64,000 nucleotides of DNA from Nocardioides sp. LHD-245 (GCF_030929495.1 NZ_JAVFWN010000012.1:1-64000), one strand, 5' to 3'. Positions 49,852-58,483 are shown, numbered from the stretch's first letter. The notes: generated from the letters alone by a model not told the origin. Numbers and translations are program-made.

Positions 49852-50096
49852 GTGAGACTCCCTCTGACATCGAGCGTGAGATCGAGGAGGCCCGTGAGCG
49901 CCTTGCGGGCACGATCGACCAGCTGCTCTACCGCTCGCACCCCAAGACGATCGTCAGTCGCGAGGTGGCGCAGGCGAAGGCCCACTTCGTTGACCCCGCC
50001 ACCGGGGAGCCGCGCACCGACAACATCCTCAAGGTCGTCGGCGGCGTCGTCGGTGTGATCGCGCTGTTCGCCGTGCTGCGCAAGATCACCCGCTGA
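49848..50096 (+). CDS. DUF3618 protein
   Basis: 82 residues. SDIEREIEEARERLAGTIDQLLYRSHPKTIVSREVAQAKAHF is the DUF3618 signature, an amphipathic helix that begins with an IExxRxxLAxTIDxL pattern; a membrane helix follows at the C-terminus (VVGGVVGVIALFAVLRKI). These proteins are often next to phage-holin-like and membrane stress genes in actinobacteria. GTG start in the cbiO stop. Confidence 0.85.
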
Positions 50097-50125
50097 GCCC
50101 CGCTGTTCCGCGGGTGAGCGCGCAC

Positions 50126-50449
50126 ATGTCCGACAAGACCCCCATCAAGATGCTGCACGACCGCATCCTGTGCGAGGCCGACAGCGAGGCCGGCGAGCGC
50201 CGGTCCTCCGGCGGCATCGTCATCCCCGCGACCGCCGCGATGGGCGCCCGCCGCCTGGCCTGGTCGCGCGTGGTCGCGGTCGGCCCCCACTGCCGCTCGG
50301 TCGTGACCGGCGACAAGGTGCTCTACGACCCCGACGACAAGGCCGAGGTGGAGGTCTCCGGCGACGTGTACGTCGTCATGCGCGAGCGTGACATCCACGC
50401 GGTCGCCGCCGAGCGTCTCGGCGACGAGGCAGCGGGCCTCTACCTCTGA
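50126..50449 (+). CDS. GroES-like co-chaperonin family protein
   Basis: 107 residues. IKMLHDRILCEADSEAGERRSSGGIVIPATAAMGARRLAWSRVVAVGPHCRSVVTGDKVLYDPDDKAEVEVSGDVYVVMRERDIHAV has the cpn10 fold: the mobile-loop region between GERRSSGGIVIP and the final YVVMRERDIHAV. The loop differs from classic GroES (no typical SxGIVLPD), and no groEL is adjacent. It is likely a divergent paralogue. ATG 50126 is preferred with GGTGAG seven bases upstream; GTG 50114 is possible. Confidence 0.8.
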   Translation: MSDKTPIKMLHDRILCEADSEAGERRSSGGIVIPATAAMGARRLAWSRVVAVGPHCRSVVTGDKVLYDPDDKAEVEVSGDVYVVMRERDIHAVAAERLGDEAAGLYL

Positions 50450-50548
50450 CGAGCGGCCCGAGCCTGGGGCCTGATGCGGACGGTCGTCGTACGCGGCAAG
50501 TAGCGTCATCCCCACGGGCTCACACAGGACGAGTGGGGAGGAGCCGGG

Positions 50549-51490
50549 GTGGCCAAGGTGCCGGGACGGGACCAGCGCGGACCGATGGAGCGGCTCGTGC
50601 GCATCGCCGCCGTGCTCCAGGCCTACCCCCAGAGCGGCGTGAGCGCCGCGCGGCTCGACCGGGTCGCCGGGTTCCCGGCCTCCCCGGGCCACGACCAGCT
50701 CAAGCGCGAGATCAGGCACCTCGAGCGGCAGGGCTGGCGGATCGAGAACATCGCCCCCGCCGGCTCGCCGGCGGTCTACCGGATGACGACCGTCGACAAC
50801 CGCCTGCGGGTGCGCCTCACGCTCGGCCAGCAGGCGGCGCTGCGCCGTGCGGTGCTGCTCGCCGACCGCGGCGATCTCGCCCAGCGGCTCGGCCTGACCG
50901 ACGACGACGCGCCGGTCACCGCCGGGGGGACGGTCCCGGCCGCGGTGCAGGTGGCCGTGCCGGAGGCGCTGGGCCCGGTGGTCGACGCGGTTCGCGACCA
51001 GCGAGTGCTGCGCTTCGGCTACAAGGGCTCTCCACGCGTCGTGCATCCCGAGTCGGTCCGCAGCCAGGACGGCGTCTGGTACCTCCGCGGCGTCGAGGAC
51101 CGGGACCTCGCCGACCCGGTCGTCAAGACCTTCGTGGTCTCCCGGATGCTCGACGTCGCCTCGGGAGAGGCGCACAGTGCCCAGGTGCCGCCGCAGGTGC
51201 GCCACCCCGAGCTGCACCCGATGTCGTGGGAGATCGACCCGCCGGTCGAGGTGACCCTGCGGGCACCGGCCGGCTACGCGCCCGACGTACGCCGCTGGCT
51301 CGGCGAGCCGCTCGGGGTCGTGGCCGACGGCGCCGATGTGCTGCTGCGCTACCGCGTCACCCATCGTGCCGCCCTCCACGCGCGGCTGGTCGAGCTCGAC
51401 GACCGGGTGCGGATCGACGGGCCCCCGGAGGCGCAGGCCGACCTGGTGGCCTTCCTGACCGCCGCCCGCGGAGCGGGGGCCGACCGGTGA
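50549..51490 (+). CDS. WYL-domain regulator (first of a pair)
   Basis: 313 residues. N-terminal winged-helix (MERLVRIAAVLQAYPQSGVSAARLDRVAGFPASPGHDQLKREIRHLERQGWRIENI) and a WYL domain (VVDAVRDQRVLRFGYKG, GVWYLRGVEDRD, TFVVSRMLDV) for nucleotide or ligand binding, then a WCX C-terminus. GTG overlap with the next WYL gene (51487-51490) makes a PafB/PafC-like tandem. The true pafBC sit by the proteasome genes in actinobacteria, so this is likely a paralogous pair; role in DNA damage is only a guess. Confidence 0.85.
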   Translation: MAKVPGRDQRGPMERLVRIAAVLQAYPQSGVSAARLDRVAGFPASPGHDQLKREIRHLERQGWRIENIAPAGSPAVYRMTTVDNRLRVRLTLGQQAALRRAVLLADRGDLAQRLGLTDDDAPVTAGGTVPAAVQVAVPEALGPVVDAVRDQRVLRFGYKGSPRVVHPESVRSQDGVWYLRGVEDRDLADPVVKTFVVSRMLDVASGEAHSAQVPPQVRHPELHPMSWEIDPPVEVTLRAPAGYAPDVRRWLGEPLGVVADGADVLLRYRVTHRAALHARLVELDDRVRIDGPPEAQADLVAFLTAARGAGADR

Positions 51491-52509
51491 GCGACGTCCC
51501 GAAGTACGTCAGCCGGATCGCCCGGCTCCCCGAGGTGTTCGCGCGACTCGCCGCCAGCCCCGACGGGCTCGCCCTGCGCGACCTGGCCGCGGCCTTCGAC
51601 ACGTCGGTCGCCGAGCTGCGCCAGGACCTGCTGGCGTTCTACACCGCCGACATCGGCGGCGAGTGGCTGCTCTCACGACCCGAGGTGCTGGAGTTCCTGG
51701 GAGCCGACGGCGACACCGAGGACCCGGGGACTGCCGAGGTCGTGCGGCTGGTCGCGGAGAGCCCGATCGACCTGGGCGTCGAGTACGTCGACGCCGGCGA
51801 GCTGGGCCGCGTCCATGCCGCCGGCCAGGCGCTGCTGGAGATCGAGCCCGACAACGTCGAGCTCGCCGAGGCTCTCGACGTGCTGGCCGAGACGCTGTTC
51901 GGTCAGGCCGTGGGGGAGGCGGCCGACGAGGCCGGGAGCGCTGCCGCGCACGGCCCCCACGCCCCGAACGCCCTGCTGCCGCGGCTGCGCCGGGCCCAGG
52001 GCGAGGGCCGGACGGTCCGGATCGTCTACTCGCGGGCGTGGGAGCCGGGCGTCACCGAGCGCGAGATCGAGCCCTGGCGCCTGGTGCAGACCCGGCGGGG
52101 CTGGGAGGTGGACGCCGGTCCGGTCGATGACCGGGGCCGGATCCGGACCTACCTGATCTCCAACATCCGCTCGGTCGAGGTGCTGGACCGCAGGTTCGTC
52201 GTACCCGACGACGCCGACGACCTGCTGGCCCGGCAGCGGACCACGACGCGGGTGCGGGTGCTGCTGCCGCAGGAGTCGCGCTGGGTGGCCGACGTCTATG
52301 CCGAGCAGGTGAGCTTCGTCGAGGACGACGAGCAGGACGTCGTCGTCGACCTCGAGCTGCTCCCGCCGGTCCAGGACCGGATCGGCCGGCTGCTGCTCAC
52401 CGCCGGCCCGACCGCGACGGTGCTCGACCCGCCCGAGCTCGACCGCGCCGGCGTCCTGCTGGCCGGGGAGCTGCTCCAGCACCACACCTCCGGCCCCCAC
52501 CCCGCGTGA
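51487..52509 (+). CDS. WYL-domain regulator (second of a pair)
   Basis: 340 residues. YVSRIARLPEVFARLAASPDGLALRDLAAAFDTSVAELRQDLLAFYTADI is the helix-turn-helix, AQGEGRTVRIVYSRAWEPGVTEREIEPWRLVQTRRGWEVDAG is the WYL core, and a C-terminal WCX domain follows (TRVRVLLPQESRWVADVYAEQVSF). The GTG start lies in the previous stop. The two are expected to form a heteromer like PafBC. The long dyad element at 52523-52720 begins 14 bases after the stop. Confidence 0.88.
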   Translation: MSDVPKYVSRIARLPEVFARLAASPDGLALRDLAAAFDTSVAELRQDLLAFYTADIGGEWLLSRPEVLEFLGADGDTEDPGTAEVVRLVAESPIDLGVEYVDAGELGRVHAAGQALLEIEPDNVELAEALDVLAETLFGQAVGEAADEAGSAAAHGPHAPNALLPRLRRAQGEGRTVRIVYSRAWEPGVTEREIEPWRLVQTRRGWEVDAGPVDDRGRIRTYLISNIRSVEVLDRRFVVPDDADDLLARQRTTTRVRVLLPQESRWVADVYAEQVSFVEDDEQDVVVDLELLPPVQDRIGRLLLTAGPTATVLDPPELDRAGVLLAGELLQHHTSGPHPA

Positions 52510-52522
52510 CGGCGCGCGGCGT

Positions 52523-52720
52523 CTTGTAACTAAGGGTTACGTCACCTTATCCACTGCAATAGCGCCCGGGTAGTGGTCGGAACGCCCGGGTAGTCGGGTC
52601 GGTTCCGGCGAATCGACGTACGCCGGCGCTCGCGCCGGTCCCCGTGCATCTACCAGGGTGTTGTGGCCACTACCAGGGCGTTGTGGCACCGAATTTCGTG
52701 CTGTAACCCTTAGTTACAAG
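52523..52720. repeat. GTAAC dyad element, long copy with nested repeats
   Basis: Perfect 18-bp arms: CTTGTAACTAAGGGTTAC (52523-52540) and its complement (52703-52720). TTATCCAC follows the left arm and TTCGTGCT precedes the right, as in the 5059-5137 copy. Inside, CGCCCGGGTAGT occurs twice on the left, and CTACCAGGG(T/C)GTTGTGG twice on the right; they pair with each other (13 of 14 bases for the first against the last). The result is a nested cruciform between the convergent WYL and SRPBCC genes. It fills most of this 235-base gap. Confidence 0.8.
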
Positions 52721-52744
52721 CGGCGGTGGGCGCGAGGGGGGAGG

Positions 52745-53170
52745 TCAGCCCCGTTCGACGTGCTCCTTGAGCTGGCGCAGCACGTTGGTCCAGTTCTCGC
52801 GGGCGGGAGCCTCGTCCTCGCCCCCGGTGAGCGACTGCTCGACGGTGACGTCCGTATGGTCGCCGTCGTCCTCGAGCCGCCAGGCCACGCGGTGGTAGTT
52901 CTCCGGGGTGTCCGGCCGGCCGGTCAGCGGGCTGTAGTGGGTGACCACGAGCAGCTGCTCGGGCGCGACCTCCAGCACTTCGCCCTTGTCCTCGAACGAG
53001 CGGCCGTCGTACTCGCCGCGCCAGGTGATCGGCGACCCGGGCTCCCAGGTCGTGTCCACCTCGGCGCCGAAGAAGTAGGACTTGATCTGCTCGGGCTCGG
53101 TCAGTGCCCGCCACACCTGGGCGGGGGAGGCCGAGACCTGCACTCGTGCGCTTGCCGTCGATGTCTCCAT
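52745..53170 (-). CDS. SRPBCC/AHSA1-domain protein
   Basis: 141 residues. STASARVQVSASPAQVWRALTEPEQIKSYFFGAEVDTTWEPGSPITWRGEYDGRSFEDKGEVLEVAPEQLLVVTHYSPLTG is a START-like/AHSA1 beta-helix-grip domain, and NWTNVLRQLKEHVER is its last long helix. The fold makes a hydrophobic ligand pocket. It is alone, with the dyad element downstream and a small gene divergent upstream, so context gives no hint of ligand. Confidence 0.88.
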   Translation of the reverse strand: METSTASARVQVSASPAQVWRALTEPEQIKSYFFGAEVDTTWEPGSPITWRGEYDGRSFEDKGEVLEVAPEQLLVVTHYSPLTGRPDTPENYHRVAWRLEDDGDHTDVTVEQSLTGGEDEAPARENWTNVLRQLKEHVERG

Positions 53171-53297
53171 CCCCGGTCGTTACCCGGTCATGGTCCCGGC
53201 ATCCGGCGGGGCCCGCCGTGCGAGTACGGTGGGCCTGCGGCTCAGGACGCGGGCTGCCACGGGGGTCGGTCGACCCCGCAGCACCGCAGGAGCCCGC

Positions 53298-53465
53298 ATG
53301 TCCGAGCAGGTCCACGTCCAGGTCACGGCCGACGGTCCGCCCGTGCCGGGGCTCGTCTTGAAATGGGACCGCGACGGGGCCCGCGCGCTGGTCACCTACG
53401 AGGCCGACGGCCACGTCCGGACCCAGTGGGTCCCGGCCGAGCAGGTCCTCGCGGTCGAGGCCTGA
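53298..53465 (+). CDS. Small hypothetical protein
   Basis: 55 residues: MSEQVHVQVTADGPPVPGLVLKWDRDGARALVTYEADGHVRTQWVPAEQVLAVEA. The alternating pattern suggests a small beta-barrel like those in Tudor/SH3-type proteins; no family is recognised. AGGAG lies five bases before the ATG. It lies between the leftward SRPBCC gene and the leftward GAF-ANTAR gene, ending one base before the latter's stop. Confidence 0.6.
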   Translation: MSEQVHVQVTADGPPVPGLVLKWDRDGARALVTYEADGHVRTQWVPAEQVLAVEA

Positions 53466-53466
53466 C

Positions 53467-54177
53467 TCACCCGCCCTCGGGCGTCGGGACGGCGTACGCG
53501 CGGCCGGCCGCGTCGACGACCTCCTGGGCGACGACGCGCAGCTTGACGTTGCCCGTGCTGCTGGCGCGCACGAGGAACTGGAAGGCCCGGTCCTCCGGGA
53601 TCCGGTAGCGCTCCATGATGATCCCGACCGCGGTGCCGATCGCCTGCCGCGTCGTCACCGACTCGTTGAGCTGGTGCTCGTGTCTCGCCCGGCCCAGGGC
53701 GATCGACGCGTGGGCCGCGAAGAGCTCGGCGAGCTGGATCGCGTCCGGGTCGATGCCCGGCTCCCGGGAGTAGAAGTTGAGACCGCCGAGCGTGCCGTCC
53801 TCGCTGTAGAGCTGGAGCCCCATCTGGGCGTGCAGACCGTGCCGAGCCGCCTCCTCGACGTACCGCGGCCAGCGCTGCTCGGTCGCGATGTCCTCCATGA
53901 TCGTCACGCCGCCCCGGCGGATCGCGTCGTAACAGGGTCCTTCCCCGAGCTTGTACTGGAGATCGTCGATCTCCCAGACCAGCGGACCGGTCCCGGACCG
54001 GGTCTCGATCTGGCGGTCGCCGTGTGTGATGGAGATGCCGACGTGCTCGAACCCCGGAACCGTCTCCTGGGCGGCGCGGACGATGGCGTCGAGGGTGTCG
54101 TCGAGGGAGCGGTGGGCGTTGATGGTCCGGGCCGCCTCGGTCAGCGCGGCCGCGACACTGCTGCGGTCGTGGTGCAT
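53467..54177 (-). CDS. GAF and ANTAR domain protein
   Basis: 236 residues. GAF domain: LDDTLDAIVRAAQETVPGFEHVGISITHGDRQIETRSGTGPLVWEIDDLQYKLGEGPCYDAIRRGGVTIMED. ANTAR domain at the C-terminus: TRQAIGTAVGIIMERYRIPEDRAFQFLVRASSTGNVKLRVVAQEVVD, a three-helix RNA-binding antiterminator. It would bind a nascent transcript to stop termination when the GAF domain is occupied. ATG 54177 has GGAGG eight bases upstream. Target RNA is unknown. Confidence 0.92.
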   Translation of the reverse strand: MHHDRSSVAAALTEAARTINAHRSLDDTLDAIVRAAQETVPGFEHVGISITHGDRQIETRSGTGPLVWEIDDLQYKLGEGPCYDAIRRGGVTIMEDIATEQRWPRYVEEAARHGLHAQMGLQLYSEDGTLGGLNFYSREPGIDPDAIQLAELFAAHASIALGRARHEHQLNESVTTRQAIGTAVGIIMERYRIPEDRAFQFLVRASSTGNVKLRVVAQEVVDAAGRAYAVPTPEGG

Positions 54178-54261
54178 GCGGGATACCTCCTGGGGTCGGG
54201 CCCCGCGGTACCCGACCTGCCGGGCGTCAGACCGTCGCCCGGTCCGGCCGCGGCCCGGGCA

Positions 54262-54319
54262 GCGCCCCGGACCTGCGCCCCGGACCTGCGCCCCGGACCT
54301 GCGCCCCGGACCTGCGCCC
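54262..54319. repeat. 13-bp tandem repeat, four units plus part
   Basis: GCGCCCCGGACCT is repeated exactly four times head-to-tail (54262-54313) followed by GCGCCC. It lies in the 149-base gap between the kinase stop (54327) and the GAF-ANTAR start (54177), both leftward. The period is not a multiple of three. Such tracts change length by slippage. Confidence 0.85.
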
Positions 54320-54326
54320 GGTCGGG

Positions 54327-55757
54327 TCAGGAGGTCAGCCGGGCCAGACAGGCGAACCAGCGCTGCCCCTGTGCGAACGCCAGGGTGCTGGGCGGCAGCA
54401 CGAACACGTCGTACTCGCCCTGCGGACGGGTGCCGCCGGTGTCGGCGTCGTAGCCGCGCAGGGTGTCGGCGGTGCAGGTCGCCCGTGCCTCGGCGTCGAC
54501 CGCGTCGGTGGTCACGTCCGTCGTGGCCTCGGCGAGCCGACCCACCGCGAAGGTGAACCAGTTGCTGCGGCTGCACGCGCCCTTCGTGGCGCTCAGCGCC
54601 TGGCCGAGCTGCTGGACCCCGCTGTAGCAGGCTCCGAGCTCGGGGGCGCCGGTCAACGGGTCGGTGGCGGCCGCCTGGTCCGTGGTCCCGGTGCCTCCGG
54701 TCGACGGGTCCGGCCGCGCGTCGGCGGGTGGTTCGGCGCGGTTCTCGGGAGCGAGCAGTACCCCGCCCAGTCCGCCGATGCCGAGCCCGGCCACCGCGGC
54801 GGCGAGAGCGAGCGGCCAGCGGCGCCGCGCGGCGCCGGCTGAGCGGGGCGCGCGAGGCGGGGGCGGCGGGCGGAGCTGGGTGAAGCTGGCCTCCGGCCCG
54901 CCGACCACGACGCCGCCGCTCGTGCCGCCGGTCCGGATCTCGCGCAGCGCGTCGTGCAGCTCACGCGCGGTCGGATAGCGGTTCGCCGCGTCATAGGCCG
55001 TGGCGACCCGGATCACCCGCATCAGCTGCTCGCTGCCGGGCAGGCCCGGGTCGGGGAACTCCGCGCGCAGGCTGGCCAGCACCTCGTCGATGGGGACGGG
55101 GCTGCCGTCGGTCGAGCGGCGCGGCGAGGCCCCGGAGATCATCGCGTGCAGGGTCGCACCCATCGAGAACACGTCGGACTGGGGTGCGGGGGTCGAGAAG
55201 GAGAAGGCCTCCGGCGAGGCGTACGCCGGCGTCAGCGCCTCGAGGCTCACCGACGGGTCGCGCCCGGGCTGGGGGAGGGCGGCGAGGCCGAAGTCGGAGA
55301 GGCGCGGCGTGCCCCACGCGTCGATCAGGATGTTGCCGGGCTTGATGTCGCGGTGCAGGATCCCGGCCTCGTGGGCGGCGGCCAGTGCACTGGTGACCGC
55401 GAGGCCGACCTCGACCGCCTCCGCCACCTGCATCGGCCCGTGCTGCGAGAGATAGGACGCCAGACTGCCGTGGGTGCACAGCTCCATCACGAGGTAGGGC
55501 CGGTTGTCGCGCGTCACGCCGACGTCGATCAGCGACACCACGTGCGGGTGGCCGCTGATCCGGCTGACCGCTGTGGCCTCGCGCACGAACCGGCGGCGGT
55601 TGCCGTCGTCGTCGAGCACCCGGTTGTCGATCTTCACCGCGACGTCGCGGTCGACCGCGAGCTGCCGCCCGCGCCACACCGTGGCGAAGCCGCCGTGGCC
55701 GATCTGCTCGAGCAGCTCCACGCCGGGCAGCAGCAGGGCGGGCTGGGTCGACTCCAC
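54327..55757 (-). CDS. Ser/Thr protein kinase, PknB-like, membrane-anchored
   Basis: 476 residues. Kinase domain (about 10-275): Gly-loop IGHGGFATVW, Lys42 in DVAVKID, catalytic ILHRDIKPGNILI, activation segment DFGLAALPQPGRDPSVSLEALTPAYASPEAF, SDVFSMGATLHAMISG. A membrane segment near 309-332 leads to an extracellular domain with four cysteines (ELGACYSG, KGACSRSN, RATCTADT, WFACLAR), probably two disulfides. No PASTA repeats. It may sense an outside signal. Confidence 0.93.
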   Translation of the reverse strand: MESTQPALLLPGVELLEQIGHGGFATVWRGRQLAVDRDVAVKIDNRVLDDDGNRRRFVREATAVSRISGHPHVVSLIDVGVTRDNRPYLVMELCTHGSLASYLSQHGPMQVAEAVEVGLAVTSALAAAHEAGILHRDIKPGNILIDAWGTPRLSDFGLAALPQPGRDPSVSLEALTPAYASPEAFSFSTPAPQSDVFSMGATLHAMISGASPRRSTDGSPVPIDEVLASLRAEFPDPGLPGSEQLMRVIRVATAYDAANRYPTARELHDALREIRTGGTSGGVVVGGPEASFTQLRPPPPPRAPRSAGAARRRWPLALAAAVAGLGIGGLGGVLLAPENRAEPPADARPDPSTGGTGTTDQAAATDPLTGAPELGACYSGVQQLGQALSATKGACSRSNWFTFAVGRLAEATTDVTTDAVDAEARATCTADTLRGYDADTGGTRPQGEYDVFVLPPSTLAFAQGQRWFACLARLTS

Positions 55758-55799
55758 GCCGAGAATCGTAGTGAGGCCGAGCGCCGCGGCGATGGCGGG

Positions 55800-56642
55800 T
55801 CAGTCCGCGACGGGTTGGCGTCGGTGCCGCCACGTGACGAGGCCGGCGATGCGGTCGGTGCTGCCGCTGTCGACGCCCGCGTGCAGATACCGCTGCCAGT
55901 CGGCACGCCGGTTGGAGACCTGCCCGAGGACGAGGAGCCCGGCGGCCTGCAACTGTCTGACCAGGCGCGGCGTCACGAACCGCGCGTCGATCGACACGCC
56001 GTCGGCGATCTTGGCGACCTGTCGGATGCCCGGCCGGAGGCGGTGCGCGATCCAGACCGTAGAGGTGTCGGGGAGCGCCTTGGCGGCCCGGCGCAGCAGC
56101 GCCGGGTTGAACGACAGCAGCCGCACCCGGTCGGCGTAGTGGAGCGTATCGAGGGTCTCGCGCAGGTACCGCCAGGTCTTGTGCCGCCAACCGGGCGCCT
56201 GCTTGAGCTCGATGAGCAGGCCGACCTCGAGTCGGCGGGCCTCGGCGACGTAGGCCTCCAGCGAGGGGACGTCGCTGCGGTCGCGGAGCCGGCAGGACCG
56301 CTGGATCCGGGCCAGGGTCCAGGCGCTGACCCGACCGTTGCAGTCGGTCGTCCGATCGAGTCGGGCGTCGTGCATCACGACCAGGCGACCGTCCGCGGTC
56401 GGCCGGACATCGAGCTCGACCCGGTCCGCGCCGAGCGCGGCGGCGTGGCGCAGCGCGCGCAGGCCGTTCTCGGTGCGGTGGCGTCCGATCGCCCCCCGGT
56501 GGGCGACCGCCTCGAAGGTGTGGACCCCGGCCGGCGCCGTACCTGCTGCGTCCTGCGCTCCGTCGGCCCGGGCCGTGCTCGGGGCGGAGGCGAGGACGCC
56601 GAGTGCCAGGAGGACGGCGACGAGCAGGGAGGTGGCGCGCAC
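55800..56642 (-). CDS. Secreted glycerophosphodiester phosphodiesterase
   Basis: 280 residues from GTG 56642, which has AAGGA four bases upstream and places the signal peptide (RATSLLVAVLLALGVLASAPSTARA) at the very start; ATG 56675 abuts a terminator hairpin and lacks a ribosome binding site. GDPD motifs: AHRGAIGRHRTENGLRALRHAAALGADRVELDVRPTADGRLVVMHDARLDRTT contains the HRG, EN, ExD and HD residues. It hydrolyses glycerophosphodiesters outside the membrane. Confidence 0.9.
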   Translation of the reverse strand: MRATSLLVAVLLALGVLASAPSTARADGAQDAAGTAPAGVHTFEAVAHRGAIGRHRTENGLRALRHAAALGADRVELDVRPTADGRLVVMHDARLDRTTDCNGRVSAWTLARIQRSCRLRDRSDVPSLEAYVAEARRLEVGLLIELKQAPGWRHKTWRYLRETLDTLHYADRVRLLSFNPALLRRAAKALPDTSTVWIAHRLRPGIRQVAKIADGVSIDARFVTPRLVRQLQAAGLLVLGQVSNRRADWQRYLHAGVDSGSTDRIAGLVTWRHRRQPVAD

Positions 56643-56676
56643 GGGTTCCTTCGGCGGTCGGTCGGCGGAGGACATG

Positions 56677-56710
56677 CGGAAGGGCCCGGTCATCTGACCG
56701 GGCCCTTCCG
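56677..56710 (-). terminator. Terminator of tRNA-Lys
   Basis: A perfect 16-bp stem (CGGAAGGGCCCGGTCA at 56677-56692, complement at 56695-56710) with a 2-base loop, six bases downstream of the leftward tRNA-Lys. The loop is so tight that the actual stem is probably 14-15 bp. No U-tract. Confidence 0.8.
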
Positions 56711-56715
56711 TTCGG

Positions 56716-56788
<73 letters not shown>

Positions 56789-56862
56789 GTGCGTCGAACG
56801 CGAGATGGAACATTACCAGCGTACGCCGATCCGGGTGAAATCGCCGACCGCACCTGCCGCCC

Positions 56863-58440
56863 TCAGCGGGACTCGAGGACGGCGCGCGCGGCATTGTGAC
56901 CGCCGAGACCGGACACTGCACCACCCCGCCGGGCGCCCGCGCCGCACAGGAGGACGCCGGTGTGTCCGGTCTGGACCCCCCAGCGCTGGGCGGGGCTGTC
57001 CAGTCGCGCACGCGCGGGGGCCCACGGCCACTCGAGGTCGCCGTGGAAGATGTGACCGCCCGGCATGGCGAGGTCCGCCTCGATGTCCTGGGGGATCTTG
57101 GCCTCGATGCAGGGGGTGCCGTCGGGTGCGCGCAGCACGACGTCCTCGATCCGGTCGTCGAGCACGGCGTCGAGCGATGCGATCGCCCGCCGGACCGCCT
57201 CCTCCCGCATGCCGTCGGGGTCGGCGTCGAAGAGCCGGGCCGGGGTGTGGAGGCCGAAGTAGGTGAGGGTGTGGGTGCCGGGCGGCACGTCGCCGAGGAC
57301 GCTCGGGTCGGTGAGCGAGTGGCAGTAGACCTCGCCGGGCAGCGGATCGGGGAGCTCGCCGCGCTGGGCCGCGGCCCAGGCGACCTCCAGGTCGGACGCC
57401 GTCTCGGCGAGGTGGAGGGTGCCGGCGAAGGCGACCTCCGGGTCGATGCCGGAGCGCAGGCGGGGCAGCCGCGCGAGGAGGAGGTTGACCTTGAGCTGGG
57501 CGCCCTGGGGCTTGCTGGCCGGATCCTCCTCCTCGCCGAGGAGGATCCGCAGCACCCACGGCGCGACGTTCGCCAGCACGTGGGACGCCTCGACGGTGTG
57601 CTCCCGGGTGCCGTCGTGCCAGCGCACCTCGACCGGGTCTCCCGCCGCCTCGCCGTGGGGGCGGATCGAGCTCACGCCCGCCCCGGTCACGATCTCGGCG
57701 CCGGCCTCGGTCGCCGCCCGCGCCAGCGCGTCGGTGACGGCGCCCATCCCCCCGACGGGCACCCGCCACTCGCCCGTCCCGTTGCCGATGAGGTGGTAGA
57801 GGAAGCAGCGGTTCTGGACCAGGGACCGGTCGTGGAGCGAGGCGAAGGTCCCGATCAGCGCGTCGGTGCCGACGACACCGCGCACCAGGTCGTCGCGGAA
57901 CCGGCGCCCGATGGCGACGCCGATCGGCTGCTCGACGACGTCGCGCCAGATCTCCGGGTCGACCTGGGCGCGCAGGGCCGCGTCGGTGGCCAGTGGCTCG
58001 GTGAGAGTCGGTGCCACGGCCCGTGCCAGGGTCGCGACGCCGTCGTAGAACACCCGCCAGGCGTCGTACTCGTCGTCGCTGCCGGTGAGCTCCCGGAAGG
58101 AGGCCCGCGTCGCCTCGCCCTCGGCACGCTCGACGAGCAGCCCGGTGGCGCGGCCGCCGCGCACGGTGGGGGAGTACGACGCCGTCGGCCGGCTCGCCAG
58201 GGCGAGGTCGAGGTCGAGGTCGTCGACGATCCGGTCGGGCAGGAGCGAGACCAGGTAGGAGTAGCGCGACAGCCGGGTCGGGAAGCCGGGGAAGGCCTGC
58301 GCGGAGACCGCTGCGCCGCCGACCCGGCCGAGCCGTTCGAGCACCAGGACGGAGAGGCCGGCGCGGGCGAGATAGGCCGCGGCGGCCAGGCCGTTGTGGC
58401 CGGCACCGACGACGACGGCGTCGTACTTCCCCCTGGTCAT
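56863..58440 (-). CDS. PYROXD2-type FAD-dependent oxidoreductase
   Basis: 525 residues. The N-terminal dinucleotide-binding motif AVVVGAGHNGLAAAAYLARAGLSVLVLERLGRVGGAA binds FAD; FPTRLSRYSYLVSLLP and VGGMGAVTDALARAATEAGAEIVTGAGVSSI belong to the phytoene-desaturase-like family; the C-terminal GVLLCGAGARRGGAVSGLGGHNAARAVLE closes the FAD site. This subgroup is not a carotenoid enzyme; no other carotenoid gene is near. Substrate unknown. ATG 58440 is preferred over GTG 58449 on length. Confidence 0.9.
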   Translation of the reverse strand: MTRGKYDAVVVGAGHNGLAAAAYLARAGLSVLVLERLGRVGGAAVSAQAFPGFPTRLSRYSYLVSLLPDRIVDDLDLDLALASRPTASYSPTVRGGRATGLLVERAEGEATRASFRELTGSDDEYDAWRVFYDGVATLARAVAPTLTEPLATDAALRAQVDPEIWRDVVEQPIGVAIGRRFRDDLVRGVVGTDALIGTFASLHDRSLVQNRCFLYHLIGNGTGEWRVPVGGMGAVTDALARAATEAGAEIVTGAGVSSIRPHGEAAGDPVEVRWHDGTREHTVEASHVLANVAPWVLRILLGEEEDPASKPQGAQLKVNLLLARLPRLRSGIDPEVAFAGTLHLAETASDLEVAWAAAQRGELPDPLPGEVYCHSLTDPSVLGDVPPGTHTLTYFGLHTPARLFDADPDGMREEAVRRAIASLDAVLDDRIEDVVLRAPDGTPCIEAKIPQDIEADLAMPGGHIFHGDLEWPWAPARARLDSPAQRWGVQTGHTGVLLCGAGARRGGAVSGLGGHNAARAVLESR

Positions 58441-58483
58441 GGCTCGCACTCTAGGGGCGAGGGAATGCTCCGGGGTGAGTTAT

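Noticed and set aside
50549..52509. Calling the WYL pair pafB and pafC
   Set aside because: The proteasome/pup genes that normally precede pafBC are absent, and the N-terminal domains differ from what I know of PafB and PafC; a paralogous pair is safer.
56863..58440. Carotenoid (phytoene) desaturase
   Set aside because: The sequence is of the PYROXD2 subgroup, and no crtB, crtE or other carotenoid gene is nearby.
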